12,689 bases of DNA from an uncultured Eubacterium sp. (GTDB lineage Bacteria > Bacillota > Clostridia > Lachnospirales > Lachnospiraceae), in contig CAJUIH010000063.1 in NCBI GenBank assembly GCA_910586045.1, forward strand, positions 1 through 12,689, in the 5' to 3' direction. The notes below the pieces were generated by a model. The model searched no databases and was not told the DNA's origin. It was given only the letters and a program-made list of their open reading frames with translations. Numbering within the stretch: position 1 is the stretch's first letter; each line of letters begins with the position of its first letter. Below are positions 6,186 to 12,689 of the stretch, in pieces. A program made the position numbers and the translations under genes.

Positions 6186-6812
6186 ATGAGCCAGATGAAA
6201 GACAAACTGCATACAGGGGAATTATATCTGCCTGGAGATGAAGAGATTATGAAAGAGCAGGCGGTGTACCAGGACCTGCTGTGCGACTATAATCAGACGA
6301 AGCCTTCCGAACAGGACAAAAGGACGCGGATGCTGCAGGAAATGCTGGCCGAGTGCGGCGAGGGGGTCTATATCGAGGCTCCTTTCTATGCAAATTTCGG
6401 CGGGCACCACTGCCACTTTGGAAAAATGGTCTATGCCAATTATCACCTGACCTGTGTGGACGATACGCATATTTATATCGGCGATTATACGATGCTCGGG
6501 CCGAATGTAACGATTGCTACCGCCGGACACCCGATTCTGCCGCAGCTACGCGAACAGTTGTATCAATATAATATGCCGGTCCATATCGGCAGAAACTGCT
6601 GGATTGGCGCGGGGGTTGTGATTATGCCGGGCGTTACGGTCGGAGACAATACGGTAATCGGGTCCGGGAGCGTGGTAACCAAAGATATCCCGGCGGATGT
6701 GGTTGCGGTTGGAAATCCATGCAGGGTCATGCGGGAAATCAATGAGCATGACAGGCAGTATTATTATAAAGACAGAAAAATTACGGTTTTCGAATCGCAG
6801 GCAGAGGTTTGA
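6186..6812 (+). CDS. Maltose/galactoside O-acetyltransferase family protein
   Basis: A 208-residue cytoplasmic enzyme of the LacA/Maa family, which moves an acetyl group from acetyl-CoA to a sugar hydroxyl. An N-terminal helical part (residues 1-55, including MKDKLHTGELYLPGDEE, typical of the family) precedes a left-handed beta-helix of hexapeptide repeats (about 58-180). The expected catalytic His is His115 in TAGHP, and IGAGVVIMPGVTVGDNTVIGSGSVVTKDIP is the usual C-terminal coil pattern, here paraphrased by its positions 140-169. The ATG at 6186 is preferred because GGAGG at 6174-6178 sits seven bases upstream; an ATG at 6171 would overlap that site. The true acceptor sugar is unknown. The response regulator gene follows after 11 bases, so the two are probably co-transcribed. 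Confidence 0.88.
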   Translation: MSQMKDKLHTGELYLPGDEEIMKEQAVYQDLLCDYNQTKPSEQDKRTRMLQEMLAECGEGVYIEAPFYANFGGHHCHFGKMVYANYHLTCVDDTHIYIGDYTMLGPNVTIATAGHPILPQLREQLYQYNMPVHIGRNCWIGAGVVIMPGVTVGDNTVIGSGSVVTKDIPADVVAVGNPCRVMREINEHDRQYYYKDRKITVFESQAEV

Positions 6813-6823
6813 AAGGGGAAAGC

Positions 6824-7549
6824 ATGGTCGATATTTTTATCTGTGACGATGATGATCACGTACGCAGCCAGATTCAGGCTGCCCTGGAGTGCAAAATACT
6901 GATCGAGGAATACGATATGCGCATTGTATGCAGTACCGCAAAACCGGACCAGCTTTTGGCGTGCCAGGAAAAAACAAAAAGGGGGATTTATTTTTTAGAT
7001 GTTGAACTGCGGGATGACAAATGGGACGGCTTTTTACTCGGAAAGGAGTTAAGGGGCCGTGATCCTCATGGGATTTTAGTTTATATTACCGGTTACGGCA
7101 GTCTGGCTTACCGTACGTTTCAGTACCATCTGGAAGCGTTTGATTATATGATAAAGGAACCAGGCAGGCTCGAAGCGTCGATCGGCAGTTGTATGGAGTC
7201 CATTTACGCTAGGCTGCTTGCCGAACGTAAGGATCCGGCCGATTTGTTTACGGTTCAGACCGGCAGTACGCTGCACCATATTCCATTAAATGAAATCCTG
7301 TTTTTTGAAACCTCTTCCAGGCCCCACCATGTCCTTTTACATACCATAAACGGGCGGTTTGATTTTTTAGGCAGTTTGGGTGAGATCGAGGAAACACTGG
7401 GCGACCGGTTTCTGCGCGTCCACAGGGCTTATCTGGTCGCGCTGGACAAAATCCAGGAAATCGACTTAAAGCACAACCGGCTGCAGGTGGGCGGGCGGTA
7501 CTGCCTGCTGTCACGCAGGGCGAAGTCGGTGCTGTTAAAACAAGATTAG
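6824..7549 (+). CDS. LytTR-family response regulator (AgrA/VirR-like), orphan
   Basis: A 241-residue cytoplasmic transcription regulator with an N-terminal receiver domain (residues 1-125) and a C-terminal LytTR DNA-binding domain (about 140-238). In the receiver, the acidic pocket is Asp8-Asp10 (FICDDDDHV), the phosphorylation site is Asp59 (YFLDVEL), the switch Thr is Thr89 (YITGYG) and the conserved Lys is Lys111 (DYMIKE). The LytTR part shows IPLNEILFFE, FLRVHRAYLV and a closing LLSRRAKSVLL, all typical. The ATG at 6824 follows AAGGGG at 6813-6818; an upstream TTG overlapping the previous stop is less likely. No histidine kinase gene lies next to it, which is unusual, since most AgrA-type regulators have a kinase partner nearby. 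A terminator follows. Confidence 0.9.
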   Translation: MVDIFICDDDDHVRSQIQAALECKILIEEYDMRIVCSTAKPDQLLACQEKTKRGIYFLDVELRDDKWDGFLLGKELRGRDPHGILVYITGYGSLAYRTFQYHLEAFDYMIKEPGRLEASIGSCMESIYARLLAERKDPADLFTVQTGSTLHHIPLNEILFFETSSRPHHVLLHTINGRFDFLGSLGEIEETLGDRFLRVHRAYLVALDKIQEIDLKHNRLQVGGRYCLLSRRAKSVLLKQD

Positions 7550-7568
7550 GAACGGTAAAGCGGTTTAG

Positions 7569-7617
7569 GAAGCAGGGAGCGCCATTTATGAAATAGGGTC
7601 CCTGTTTTCGTTTTTTT
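7569..7617 (+). terminator. Intrinsic terminator after the response regulator
   Basis: CAGGGA (7573-7578) pairs with TCCCTG (7599-7604), extendable outward through 7569-7572 with 7605-7608, and the loop has its own ATTT/AAAT stem. Seven T follow at 7611-7617. This separates the regulator transcript from the ABC transporter pair. Confidence 0.75.
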
Positions 7618-7738
7618 CTGTTATGCTTTTTCCTGTCAGGTGATGCACGCGGCACAAGGAAAGCAGCAAAATAAAGGCAGCAATGCCGCGGACGGATCCT
7701 GTATATCTGTATCGGCAACTGCAAGAAAGGAGAAAACA

Positions 7739-8590
7739 ATGACAGATGAATTTATCAGGCTCGAACACATTTCCAAACAGTTTGGCCAGGCCAAGGTATT
7801 GAAAGATTTGTGCGCGGTCCTGCACAAAGGGGAGATTCTTGGATTTTTGGGTCCAAGCGGCGCGGGTAAAACGACGACGATCCGAATCCTTACCGGACAG
7901 CTCAAAGCAGACCAGGGCAATGCTTATGTCCTGGGAACCAATGTGACGAATATTGATGAAACCATTTATGAACAGATTGGGATAGTTACGGACCAGTCCG
8001 GCGTATACGAGCGGTTTTCCGTTTATGACAATCTGCGTTATTTCGCAAAGATCCTGAAAGCGAAACCGGCGCGGATCGAGGAGATTTTAAAACAGACCGG
8101 CCTGTACGAACACCGCAAAAAACCGGCCGGAAAGCTTTCCAAAGGACAGATGCAGCGTTTGATTTTATCCCGGGCAGTCCTGCACAAACCCAAAGTGCTG
8201 TTTTTGGATGAGCCGACCAGCGGCCTGGATCCGTCCACTGCCCTGGAAATCCACCGTATGCTTTTACAACTGCGCGACGAGGGCATGGCTATTTTCCTTA
8301 CAACCCATAATATGGAAGAAGCTACCAAACTCTGCGGGCATGTGGCGCTGCTCAATGACGGGCAGATTATGGAATATGGCACGCCCCAGGAACTGTGCCT
8401 GCGTTACAACAAGCAAAAGCAGTACCGCATTTTGCTGGACGATGGCAGCAAACTGGTTATGGGCCAGAAAGAGGAAGAGGTATCCCGTCTTTCCGCTTTG
8501 CTGCGTGCGAATAGGATCAATAGCCTGCACTCCTGCGAGCCGACGTTAGAGAGTGTATTTTTGACGGTAACAGGGAGGTGTCTGCAATGA
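7739..8590 (+). CDS. ABC transporter ATP-binding protein (ABC-2 type exporter)
   Basis: A 283-residue ATPase that should power the permease encoded directly downstream. Walker A is GPSGAGKTT (38-46), the Q-loop Gln is Gln86, the signature is LSKGQMQR (133-140, Lys replacing the usual first Gly), Walker B is VLFLDEPTSGLD (153-164) and the switch His is His190 (TTHNME). All catalytic residues are intact. The C-terminal 70 residues form an accessory segment ending in EPTLESVFL, as in NatA/BcrA-type drug and lipid exporters. The ATG at 7739 follows AAAGGAG at 7726-7732; the frame is open further upstream but without homology. A GGCA-GCAA-TGCC hairpin lies in the leader near 7675-7686, and no clear promoter was found between the terminator and this start. 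Substrate unknown. Confidence 0.9.
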   Translation: MTDEFIRLEHISKQFGQAKVLKDLCAVLHKGEILGFLGPSGAGKTTTIRILTGQLKADQGNAYVLGTNVTNIDETIYEQIGIVTDQSGVYERFSVYDNLRYFAKILKAKPARIEEILKQTGLYEHRKKPAGKLSKGQMQRLILSRAVLHKPKVLFLDEPTSGLDPSTALEIHRMLLQLRDEGMAIFLTTHNMEEATKLCGHVALLNDGQIMEYGTPQELCLRYNKQKQYRILLDDGSKLVMGQKEEEVSRLSALLRANRINSLHSCEPTLESVFLTVTGRCLQ

Positions 8591-9336
8591 AAATCATCCA
8601 TACAAACAAATTAGCGGCCGTATTTGAAATGAAGTGGCGGGCAATGTTTTCGAAAAATGCGATAGCTACACCGGTTTTTATTCTTGTATTAACTTTTGTC
8701 ATGCGTTTTATCTACAGCTCAATTGCAAATTCGAGAGGACAGGAGATGACAGATGCATTAAGGGCTACGTGCCTGGGGCTTGGGGCAGTGATGAATGTTT
8801 CGATGACAGGGATCTTTGTCGTAGCTATGGGGCTGGCAGAGGAGAAAGAAAAACATACGCTGCGTGCCCTTATGACCTCATCCGTAAACGGAGCGGAATT
8901 TTTCCTGGGCAGCATCTTTCCGGTCGTTTTCATGACATTTGCAGTAAATATGGCGCTTGTTCCGGTTGCGGGGCTGCATCCGCAAGCGGGGAAATGGATG
9001 CTGTGGGCTGGCGTATCCTTGCTGTGTGCGGCGGCAAGCGCAATTATTGGCATGATTATCGGCATCTGCGCCAAAAACCAGATGGCAACCAGTACGATTG
9101 GTTCGATACCGCTTTTTGTGCTGATGCTGATACCGTCTTTTGGAAGCGTGCATCCAACGCTTAAAACGATCAGCGGTTTTTTGTTTACCGGCGTACTGTC
9201 TGATACGGTAAACTGTCTGGTTGACAGCGGGATTTCGATTTCGCCGATCAGTTTTGCGGTGATTGGAGCGGAAATTTTGCTGGCGGCTGGGGTGTTTTTA
9301 GCGGTGTACCGCAGAAATGGGTATGACCCGGATTAA
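8587..9336 (+). CDS. ABC-2 type transporter permease
   Basis: A 249-residue membrane protein with about six hydrophobic segments (roughly 26-45, 60-82, 106-128, 137-161, 170-186, 222-241), the normal number for an ABC-2 permease. After the second helix comes GLAEEKEKHTLRALMTSS (82-99), a charged cytoplasmic loop with the EKE..TL pattern typical of ABC-2 permeases that contact the ATPase. The ATG at 8587 overlaps the ATPase stop codon (ATGA), with AGGGAGG at 8572-8578 in front, so translation is probably coupled. A GTG at 8578 would coincide with that ribosome binding site and is rejected. The pair forms a complete exporter of two half-units. A weak ACCCG/CGGGT hairpin spans the stop codon, but I see no good terminator. 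Confidence 0.88.
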   Translation: MKIIHTNKLAAVFEMKWRAMFSKNAIATPVFILVLTFVMRFIYSSIANSRGQEMTDALRATCLGLGAVMNVSMTGIFVVAMGLAEEKEKHTLRALMTSSVNGAEFFLGSIFPVVFMTFAVNMALVPVAGLHPQAGKWMLWAGVSLLCAAASAIIGMIIGICAKNQMATSTIGSIPLFVLMLIPSFGSVHPTLKTISGFLFTGVLSDTVNCLVDSGISISPISFAVIGAEILLAAGVFLAVYRRNGYDPD

Positions 9337-9404
9337 CGCGGGTTTCCACAAAAGATAAAAATCTGATTCTTTCGTATTTCAAATCTGGCCGCCTTGTTTG
9401 CCGG

Positions 9405-9433
9405 TTGACGTTTTCGCTTCCTGACGTTATAAT
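9405..9433 (+). promoter_or_regulatory. Promoter of the DUF1015-MscS-AEC operon
   Basis: TTGACG (9405-9410) and TATAAT (9428-9433) are separated by 17 bases. Transcription would begin near 9440, leaving a leader of about 30 bases that ends in AAAGGAGG at 9457-9464 before the ATG at 9471. Confidence 0.8.
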
Positions 9434-9470
9434 GGGAACAGTTGTAAAAAAACAGCAAAGGAGGCTAATT

Positions 9471-10712
9471 ATGGCAGATATCAGACCATTTCCCTGTATT
9501 CGTCCATGCAGGGAAAAAGCGGACCGTATCGCGGCGCTTCCCTATGATGTATACAGCCGTGCGGAAGCAAAGCAGGCCGTGGCAGGCAGACCGGATTCGT
9601 TTTTGAATATTGACCGCCCGGAGACGCAGTTTGCGGATGATATGGATCTGTATGATGAAAAGGTTTATCAAAAGGCGCATGACCTGTTGTGGGAAAAAGT
9701 CGCGGACGGTTCGTTTGTACGGGATGAAAGGAACTGTTATTATATTTATGAACTTACGATGGACGGCAGGGTGCAGACCGGGATTGCTGCCTGCGCGTCG
9801 ATCGATGATTATCTAAATCAGGTTATTAAAAAACATGAAAATACGCGCGCGGATAAGGAAGAAGACCGGATCCGCCATGTGGATGCCTGCAGTGCGCAGA
9901 CCGGGCCGATATTTTTGGCATACCGTTTTAACAGGGCGATTCAGGAAGCGGTGGAAGAGGTAAAAAAACAGGAGCCGCTGTATGACTTTGTATCGGACGA
10001 CGGTATCCGGCACAGGGTATTCTGTATGCAGAACGAAGCGCAGATTGGTGCGGTACAGGATGCGTTTGCATCGATGGGGGAGGTTTATATTGCGGACGGC
10101 CATCACCGCGCCGCGTCTGCGGTAAAGGTCGGCCTGATGCGCAGGCAGGCGCACCCGGATTATACGGGCAAAGAAGCGTTTAATTATTTCCTGTCGGTGC
10201 TGTTTCCGGACGATGAGCTGATGATTATGGATTATAACCGTGTGGTAAAGGATTTGGCGGGTATGACGCCGGAAGCGTTTCTTCAAAAGGTAAGCGCTGT
10301 GTTTGAGGTAGAAAAAATAGAAGCAAAAGACCGCAGACCGCCCCAAAAAGGGGTATTTTCCATGTATTTGGACAATCACTGGTACCGGTGCGCCGTTCGG
10401 GCAAAGGACATTCCAAAAGACCCGGTCGGCAGCCTGGATGTGTCGCTGCTGCAAAACCTGCTTCTTGCGCCGGTTTTAGGTATCCAGGATCCAAAGACAG
10501 ATGCACGCATTGACTTTGTCGGGGGAATCCGGGGGCTGGACGAACTGGAACGCAGAACAAAGCAGGATTGCGCCGCAGCGTTTGCCATGTATCCGACCGC
10601 GATTTCGGAATTATTTGCCGTAGCGGACGCGGGGCTTTTAATGCCGCCGAAATCTACCTGGTTTGAACCGAAACTGCGCAGCGGGCTTTTTATCCATGAA
10701 ATTGAACGGTAG
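9471..10712 (+). CDS. DUF1015 family protein, putative serine-kinase-like
   Basis: A 413-residue cytoplasmic protein of the DUF1015 family. Recognised features are MADIRPFPCIRP at the N-terminus, LPYDV (23-27), SFLNIDRPE (43-51), KHENTR (121-126), IADGHHRAASA (207-217) and MPPKSTWFEPKLRSGLFIH (391-409). The ADGHHR segment resembles the nucleotide-binding motif of the ParB-like superfamily that includes the free-serine kinases SerK and SbnI, and in many Clostridia DUF1015 genes sit beside the serine biosynthesis genes serC and serA. A role in serine phosphorylation or metabolism is therefore an inference, not shown here; no such neighbour is in this window. The ATG at 9471 is fixed by the strong ribosome binding site. 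The mechanosensitive channel gene follows after 15 bases. Confidence 0.85.
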   Translation: MADIRPFPCIRPCREKADRIAALPYDVYSRAEAKQAVAGRPDSFLNIDRPETQFADDMDLYDEKVYQKAHDLLWEKVADGSFVRDERNCYYIYELTMDGRVQTGIAACASIDDYLNQVIKKHENTRADKEEDRIRHVDACSAQTGPIFLAYRFNRAIQEAVEEVKKQEPLYDFVSDDGIRHRVFCMQNEAQIGAVQDAFASMGEVYIADGHHRAASAVKVGLMRRQAHPDYTGKEAFNYFLSVLFPDDELMIMDYNRVVKDLAGMTPEAFLQKVSAVFEVEKIEAKDRRPPQKGVFSMYLDNHWYRCAVRAKDIPKDPVGSLDVSLLQNLLLAPVLGIQDPKTDARIDFVGGIRGLDELERRTKQDCAAAFAMYPTAISELFAVADAGLLMPPKSTWFEPKLRSGLFIHEIER

Positions 10713-10727
10713 CGGGGGTCAAAAAAT

Positions 10728-11618
10728 ATGAGGCTGGCCCAGGAACCGTCTATTATAACCGAAAGTATTGAAAATCTGCAGAATGTAGATGAACATATGA
10801 TCCGCAAGTATCTAGAAGACCTGGTTCCGGGATTTCTTAATTTTGCCGTGCAGGTTGTACTGGCGGTCTTGCTGTATCTGATCGGAAAGCGTGTGATTTC
10901 TTTTTTGCGCAAATTTCTGCGCAAGTCCTTAGAACGGCGCGGTGTGGATATCGGTGTGCGCCAGTTTTTGGACTCGATTATGCGATACAGCCTGCATTTT
11001 GTGCTTTGGCTGATGATCCTGACGCTGTTTGGCATTACAACGGCTTCTGTTGTAGCGCTTCTTGGTTCCGCGGGCCTGACGCTTGGACTTGCCCTGCAGG
11101 GAAGCCTGGCTAATTTTGCGGGCGGCGTGCTGATTATGCTGCTTAGCCCGTTTCATGTGGATGATTATATTATAGCGGGCGGAACCGGGCATGAGGGCAT
11201 GGTAAAGGAAATTTCTATCTTTTATACCAAACTGATGACGCCGGATAACCAGACTGTCCTGATTCCAAACGGAAAGCTGACAGACGGTGCGATTGTAAAC
11301 GTGACCGGGCAGCAGACCCGCCGTGTGGATATCCTGGTCGGCATTTCCTATCAGGCGGATTTGAAAAAGGCAAAGGAACTGCTTAGCGGCCTGGTGGAAA
11401 AAGAAAGCCGTATTCTGCCAGGCCAGCCGGTAAATATCTTTGTATCAGACCTGGCGGATAGCTGTGTAGAGCTTGGGTGCCGTTTTTGGGTAAAATCCGA
11501 GGATTACTGGCAGACAAGGTGGGATACCTTAGAATCGGTCAAGCTATTGTTCGATGAACATGGGATTGAGATCCCGTTTCCGCAGATGGACGTGCATATC
11601 AAGGGGCAGGCCGAGTAA
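10728..11618 (+). CDS. mscS: Small-conductance mechanosensitive channel (MscS family)
   Basis: A 296-residue inner-membrane channel that opens under membrane tension to release solutes during osmotic downshock. Three helices are expected at about residues 35-55, 84-101 and 107-140. The third carries the Gly/Ala-rich pore lining (LLGSAGLTLGLALQGSLAN, 111-129) followed by GGVLIMLLSPFHVDD. The cytoplasmic beta domain includes VLIPNGKL (177-184), and the C-terminal part ends in EIPFPQMDVH (281-290), a hallmark of the family. Length is normal for the short MscS class. The start has GGGGG at 10714-10718 about nine bases upstream; Met24 is a less likely alternative. It is probably the second gene of the operon begun at 9471. 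Confidence 0.92.
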   Translation: MRLAQEPSIITESIENLQNVDEHMIRKYLEDLVPGFLNFAVQVVLAVLLYLIGKRVISFLRKFLRKSLERRGVDIGVRQFLDSIMRYSLHFVLWLMILTLFGITTASVVALLGSAGLTLGLALQGSLANFAGGVLIMLLSPFHVDDYIIAGGTGHEGMVKEISIFYTKLMTPDNQTVLIPNGKLTDGAIVNVTGQQTRRVDILVGISYQADLKKAKELLSGLVEKESRILPGQPVNIFVSDLADSCVELGCRFWVKSEDYWQTRWDTLESVKLLFDEHGIEIPFPQMDVHIKGQAE

Positions 11619-11664
11619 AACGAACGCGGTGCCAAACGGCGCAGATCTTCCCGGAGGTGGTGCT

Positions 11665-12585
11665 ATGGAAAAACTGTTATCCTTGCAGATTACAATATTT
11701 TTGCTTGTAGCAGTCGGTTTTGGATTGAAACGGGGCAAGATCATAGGCCCGCAGGGGCAGAAGAATCTTACCGACCTGGTGATTTATGTTATCTTGCCGT
11801 GCAATATCCTAAAAGCATTTTTATCTGGCATGCGATCCGAAACAGCGGAAAGTGTTTTTTCGTCTTATATGGGTATTTTTTTGCTGTCCCTTTTTTTACA
11901 GGCGTTTTGCGTCCTATACGGCAAAGTCGTATTTCGCCGCGAGCCGGAGGGAAAGCGCAAATGCCTGGAATATGGGATTATCTGCTCGAATGCCGGGTTT
12001 TTAGGCAATCCGGTCGCAGAGGGCGTATATGGGGCAAGCGGACTTGTACTCGCCAGTATTTATTTAATCCCGCAGCGGGTTATGATGTGGTCCTTTGGGA
12101 TCGCCATATTTTCAGGCGTAAAAGATTTTAGGCAGACATTTCGAAAAGTCGTGACCCATCCGTGTATCCTTGCCTGTGTGCTTGGGATCGTCGGGATGCT
12201 TACCAAAACACAGTTGCCGCCCGCGCTGTCGGGCGCCGTTGCGGCTCTTGGAAACTGCAATACGGCAATGTCTATGATGGTGATCGGCATGATTCTGGAA
12301 GAAATCAAAGGGAAAGATTTTTGGGACTTTACGGTTGTGCGTTATACGATACACCGTCTTGTGGTCATTCCCGCAATTGTGTATTTGATCTGCCGCATCC
12401 TTCCGGTCAGCGACATGGTGTTTGGGGCGAGCGTGCTTTTGGCTGCGATGCCGGCGGGTGCGACGACAAGCATTTTGGCGGAAAAATATGGGATGGAGCC
12501 TGGCTTTGCGACAAAGATGGTGGTATGTTCCACTTTGGCGTCGCTGCCGACCGTGTGCTTGTGGGGGATGGTGCTGCCGCATTAG
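11665..12585 (+). CDS. AEC (auxin efflux carrier) family transporter
   Basis: A 306-residue membrane protein with about nine to ten helices, of the AEC family of secondary carriers; bacterial members move small organic anions such as malate. Two homologous halves are apparent: the first has LTDLVIYVILPCNILKAFLSG (35-55, paraphrased by ILPCNIL at its core) and GIICSNAGFLGNPV (104-117), the second has ALGNCNTAMSMMVIGMIL (194-211) and LAAMPAGATTSILAEKYG (259-276), all typical. The ATG at 11665 follows GGAGGTGG at 11653-11660 and gives the usual family length; the frame is open further upstream, overlapping the channel gene, but that part shows no homology. It lies 46 bases after the channel gene and probably belongs to the same operon. 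The substrate cannot be told from sequence. Confidence 0.88.
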   Translation: MEKLLSLQITIFLLVAVGFGLKRGKIIGPQGQKNLTDLVIYVILPCNILKAFLSGMRSETAESVFSSYMGIFLLSLFLQAFCVLYGKVVFRREPEGKRKCLEYGIICSNAGFLGNPVAEGVYGASGLVLASIYLIPQRVMMWSFGIAIFSGVKDFRQTFRKVVTHPCILACVLGIVGMLTKTQLPPALSGAVAALGNCNTAMSMMVIGMILEEIKGKDFWDFTVVRYTIHRLVVIPAIVYLICRILPVSDMVFGASVLLAAMPAGATTSILAEKYGMEPGFATKMVVCSTLASLPTVCLWGMVLPH

Positions 12586-12641
12586 CGGATCCGGCGCCTC
12601 TTTCATAAATAAAAAAACATTGGAATAATCTGCTAATAGTG

Positions 12642-12650
12642 TGTTATACT
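12642..12650 (+). promoter_or_regulatory. Possible extended -10 promoter near the right edge
   Basis: TGTTATACT at 12642-12650 is an extended -10 element (TGn plus TATACT). A TTGGAA at 12620-12625 lies 19 bases from the -10 box, somewhat long. It would serve a gene beginning beyond the window. No clear terminator for the AEC gene was seen in 12586-12620. Confidence 0.4.
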
Positions 12651-12689
12651 AAGTGGCAAGGCAAGCAAACGTATTGTATTTTATTGTTC

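Noticed and set aside
7618..7738. Riboswitch or regulatory RNA before the ABC transporter pair
   Set aside because: Only one small GCAA-capped hairpin is visible and there is no terminator or conserved-looking core.
7586..7920. Minus-strand open frames overlapping the terminator and the start of the ABC ATPase gene
   Set aside because: They are shadows of the ATPase gene, with no coding signals of their own.
11554..11664. N-terminal extension of the AEC carrier overlapping the MscS gene
   Set aside because: The extra residues are shadow translation of the channel gene; the strong ribosome binding site at 11653-11660 and family length fix the start at 11665.
12162..12608. A 148-codon plus-strand frame overlapping the end of the AEC gene
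   Set aside because: It is an alternative frame of the carrier gene with no recognisable domain or start signal.

Overview
The window looks like chromosome from a low-to-moderate GC Firmicute, most likely a gut Clostridia of the Lachnospiraceae type. This is inferred from strong AGGAGG-type ribosome binding sites, consensus TTGACA/TATAAT promoters with 17-base spacers, and family content (YczE-like membrane protein, LytTR regulator, DUF1015 protein, AEC carrier). No rRNA, tRNA, CRISPR array, complete insertion sequence or phage gene was seen.

Layout. (1) 1-1840: a promoter and a cardiolipin synthase gene, ending in a hairpin region that can serve both strands. (2) 1840-4307, minus strand: a GH-D clan (GH36-like) alpha-galactosidase-type enzyme, then a YczE-like membrane protein; a 140-base gap between them holds two overlapping inverted repeats and a possible promoter. 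(3) 4440-6185, the most unusual part: on the minus strand, the remains of what looks like a two-gene ABC exporter operon (an ABC ATPase lacking nearly all of its membrane domain, then a short fragment of a second one) behind a consensus promoter with operator-like palindromes. Divergently, on the plus strand, there is a compact structured-RNA-like element (about 5752-5916, with a GNRA hairpin, a long-range closing stem and a possible pseudoknot), another consensus promoter, and a 101-base element bounded by perfect 24-base inverted repeats. (4) 6186-7549: an acetyltransferase of the maltose/galactoside O-acetyltransferase family and an orphan LytTR response regulator, 11 bases apart, closed by an intrinsic terminator. 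(5) 7739-9336: an ABC ATPase and its permease, with overlapping stop and start codons. (6) 9405-12585: a consensus promoter and a probable three-gene operon of DUF1015 protein, MscS-type mechanosensitive channel and AEC-family carrier. (7) 12586-12689: a probable promoter for a gene beyond the window.

Co-working of the genes. The ATPase-permease pair is a self-contained ABC-2-type transporter. The acetyltransferase and regulator are probably co-transcribed, but no sensor kinase is present. Cardiolipin synthase, the channel and the carrier are ordinary envelope functions. The best candidates for something undescribed are the effector-less structured RNA at 5752-5916 (possibly HEARO/OMEGA-like) and the inverted-repeat element in the leader of the acetyltransferase-regulator transcript.
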